Of a stretch of DNA of 8,011 bases, positions 6,402 to 8,011 are shown piece after piece. This stretch comes from Pseudomonadota bacterium (GTDB taxonomy: Bacteria > Pseudomonadota > Gammaproteobacteria > Burkholderiales > Burkholderiaceae). The notes beneath the pieces were generated by a model that saw only the letters and a program-made list of their open reading frames with translations, made no database searches and had not been told where the DNA came from. The stretch is from NCBI GenBank assembly GCA_021783435.1, contig JAJXUC010000169.1, forward strand, positions 1 to 8,011, in the 5' to 3' direction. The translations under genes were made by a program, and so were the position numbers. Within the stretch, counting starts at the first letter, position 1, and every line of letters begins with the position of its first letter.

Positions 6402-8011
6402 TCAGGCCGCCAGCCAGTCCAGCCGGCCCCCGAGCCAGCGATGCAGGTGTTGCCGCGCCGCTTCCGGGTCGTGGCGCAGCAGCCACAAGGCAGCCTCGCG
6501 CGCGGCTTCCAGCAAGGCGGCGTCGGTCTGCAAGTCGGCATGGCGCAAGGCCTGCAGGCCGGACTGGCGCTGGCCCAGCAGCTCGCCGGGACCGCGCAGC
6601 TCCAGGTCTTTTTGCGCGAGCACGAAACCGTCGGCGCTGTCGCGCAAAGCCTGCAGCCGCTCGCGCGCCATGGCCGAAAGCGGCGGCGTGAACAGCAGCA
6701 GGCATTCGGCCGCGTCGGCGCCCCGCCCCACCCGCCCGCGCAACTGGTGCAGCTGCGACAGGCCGAAGCGCTCGGCATGTTCGATGACCATGAGGGTGGC
6801 CGCCGGCACGTCCACGCCGACCTCGATCACCGTGGTCGCCACGAGCAGGCGCAACCGCCCGGCGGCGAAGTCGGCCATGACCTGCGCCTTGCGCGCCGCC
6901 GCGAGCCGCCCGTGCAGCAGGCCGACCCGCGCCGCGTCCCCGCCCAGCACCGTCTGCAGTTCGGCGAACGTGGCCTCGGCGGCGCGCAGCTCCAGCATCT
7001 CGTTTCGGCGCGCTGTTCGGCCGCGCGCTGGCGGCCCGCTTTCGAGTTGTGCCGACATCGCCGGCGATGTCGGCGGCGCGGCCTCTTCCACGAGCGGACA
7101 GACCCAGTAAACCTGGCGCCCGGCAGCGACGAGTTCGCGCACGCGCTGCACGACGGCGTCGCGCTTGTCGTCGGCGAACACCCGGGTGCGCACGGGACTG
7201 CGCCCGGGAGGCAGGTGCGCAATGGTGGAAACATCCAGGTCGCCGAACACCGCCATGGCCAGGGTGCGCGGTATGGGCGTGGCGCTCATCATCAGCAAGT
7301 GCGGTTCGCGCGCGTCGTCCCCGCCTGCGCCGGGGTCCATGCCCTTGGCGCGCAGCGACAAGCGCTGGGCCACGCCGAAGCGGTGCTGCTCGTCGACGAT
7401 GGCCAGGCCCAGCCGGGTGAAGCGCACTTTGTCCTGGATGACCGCGTGCGTGCCCACCACCAACTGGGCCTCGCCGCTGGCGGCCAGCTCCAGCGCGGCG
7501 TCACGCTCGCGTCTGGTTTGCGCGCCGGACAGCCACGCCACGTGCACACCCAACGGCTGCAGCCAGTCGGCCAGCTTGCGCAGGTGCTGGGTCGCCAGGA
7601 TGTCGGTGGGCGCCATGAGCGCGCACTGGAAGCCGGCGTCGATGGCCTGAGCCGCGGCCAGCGCCGCCACCACGGTCTTGCCGCTACCGACATCGCCCTG
7701 CAGCAGCCGGTGCATGGGCCTGTCCTGCGCGAGGTCGGCCGCGATTTCGGCGGCGCAGGCCTGCTGGTCGGGCGTGAGCGCGAAAGGCAGCGCGGCAAGC
7801 AGGCGTGTTTCCAGACGGTCGGGCCCGGCGCGCCGGGCGAGCGGCCAGGCCCGCAGACGCGTCCGCTTGGCGCGCGCCTGCTGCTGGGCGAGTTGCTGGG
7901 CCAGCAGCTCGTCGAACTTCACACGCTGCCAGGCGGGATGGCTGCGGTCCTCCAGCGACGCCAGCGGCGTGCCGGGCGGCGGCGCGTGCAGCAGGTCCAG
8001 CGTGCCGGCCA
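6402..8011 (-). CDS. recG: ATP-dependent DNA helicase RecG (C-terminal part, N-terminus beyond window)
   Basis: Superfamily 2 helicase that reverses stalled replication forks and branch-migrates Holliday junctions. About 536 residues are visible; the family has about 690, so much of the N-terminal wedge domain lies beyond the right edge. The first visible residues (TLDLLHAPPPGTPL, then HPAWQRVKFDELLAQQ) match the RecG linker before the helicase core, so the GTG at 7922 is an internal Val codon and not the start. Helicase motifs seen: Walker A GDVGSGKT (7674-7697), DEQH (7383-7394), SATPIPRT (7263-7286) and QLRGRVGRG (6720-6746). Downstream, DLELRGPGELLGQRQSG is the conserved RecG C-terminal signature. 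Between VCPLVEEA and LELRAAEATFAEL there is an extra stretch of about 27 residues, rich in Pro, Ser and Arg, not present in E. coli RecG. It lies in a linker of the second helicase domain and keeps the frame, so function is probably retained. Confidence 0.95.
   Translation of the reverse strand, partial: AGTLDLLHAPPPGTPLASLEDRSHPAWQRVKFDELLAQQLAQQQARAKRTRLRAWPLARRAGPDRLETRLLAALPFALTPDQQACAAEIAADLAQDRPMHRLLQGDVGSGKTVVAALAAAQAIDAGFQCALMAPTDILATQHLRKLADWLQPLGVHVAWLSGAQTRRERDAALELAASGEAQLVVGTHAVIQDKVRFTRLGLAIVDEQHRFGVAQRLSLRAKGMDPGAGGDDAREPHLLMMSATPIPRTLAMAVFGDLDVSTIAHLPPGRSPVRTRVFADDKRDAVVQRVRELVAAGRQVYWVCPLVEEAAPPTSPAMSAQLESGPPARGRTARRNEMLELRAAEATFAELQTVLGGDAARVGLLHGRLAAARKAQVMADFAAGRLRLLVATTVIEVGVDVPAATLMVIEHAERFGLSQLHQLRGRVGRGADAAECLLLFTPPLSAMARERLQALRDSADGFVLAQKDLELRGPGELLGQRQSGLQALRHADLQTDAALLEAAREAALWLLRHDPEAARQHLHRWLGGRLDWLAA
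7051..7074. repeat. Perfect 24-bp palindrome inside recG
   Basis: GCCGACATCGCC is followed at once by its exact reverse complement GGCGATGTCGGC. The palindrome lies within the extra 27-codon stretch of recG (about 6996-7079), where it codes for part of PPTSPAMSA. No second copy was seen in this window. It could be the core of a small palindromic repeat element inserted in frame. Confidence 0.7.

Noticed and set aside
6299..6778. 160-residue N-terminal extension of oxyR
   Set aside because: The added part overlaps recG in another frame, and OxyR homology begins exactly at the ATG at 6298.

Overview
The window looks like a chromosomal segment of a high-GC betaproteobacterium, most likely of the order Burkholderiales. 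This is inferred from recG-oxyR adjacency, an E. coli-like Lrp, an adc gene, remains of a trifunctional PutA, and strongly G/C-ending codons in the right half. The genus cannot be told from the sequence.

Left part (1-3261, + strand): the end of a type IV pilus minor-pilin locus. The C-terminal 79 residues of a pilin-like protein are followed by a complete gene for a PilY1-type pilus-tip adhesin. This PilY1 has a signal peptide, then an L-type (legume-lectin-like) carbohydrate-binding domain where other PilY1 proteins have their variable adhesive region, then the PilY1 beta-propeller. The gene is visibly poorer in G+C than everything to its right, especially in the lectin half. The pilin gene that often follows pilY1 is absent.

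Middle part (3262-5272): directly after pilY1, on the opposite strand, lies a decayed 3' end of putA (proline dehydrogenase / P5C dehydrogenase). It is recognisable from the NRNMIGAVV and GPKAGGP motifs but broken by frameshifts and stops. An AT-richer leader follows, then an intact acetoacetate decarboxylase gene (adc) and a leucine-responsive regulator (lrp), both on the + strand. Lrp-family genes often sit beside putA, so lrp may be the survivor of an ancestral putA/lrp pair.

Right part (5294-8011, - strand): oxyR, the peroxide sensor with both redox cysteines at the E. coli positions, lies downstream of recG, the fork-reversal helicase, which runs off the right edge. lrp and oxyR converge across a 21-bp gap that is mostly a GC palindrome. 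recG carries an in-frame insertion of about 27 codons with a perfect 24-bp palindrome inside it.

The genes fall into three modules: surface attachment by pili, carbon and amino-acid metabolism with its regulator, and oxidative-stress response with DNA repair. The most interesting points are the lectin-PilY1 fusion, the hidden putA remnant and the palindrome-bearing insertion in recG.
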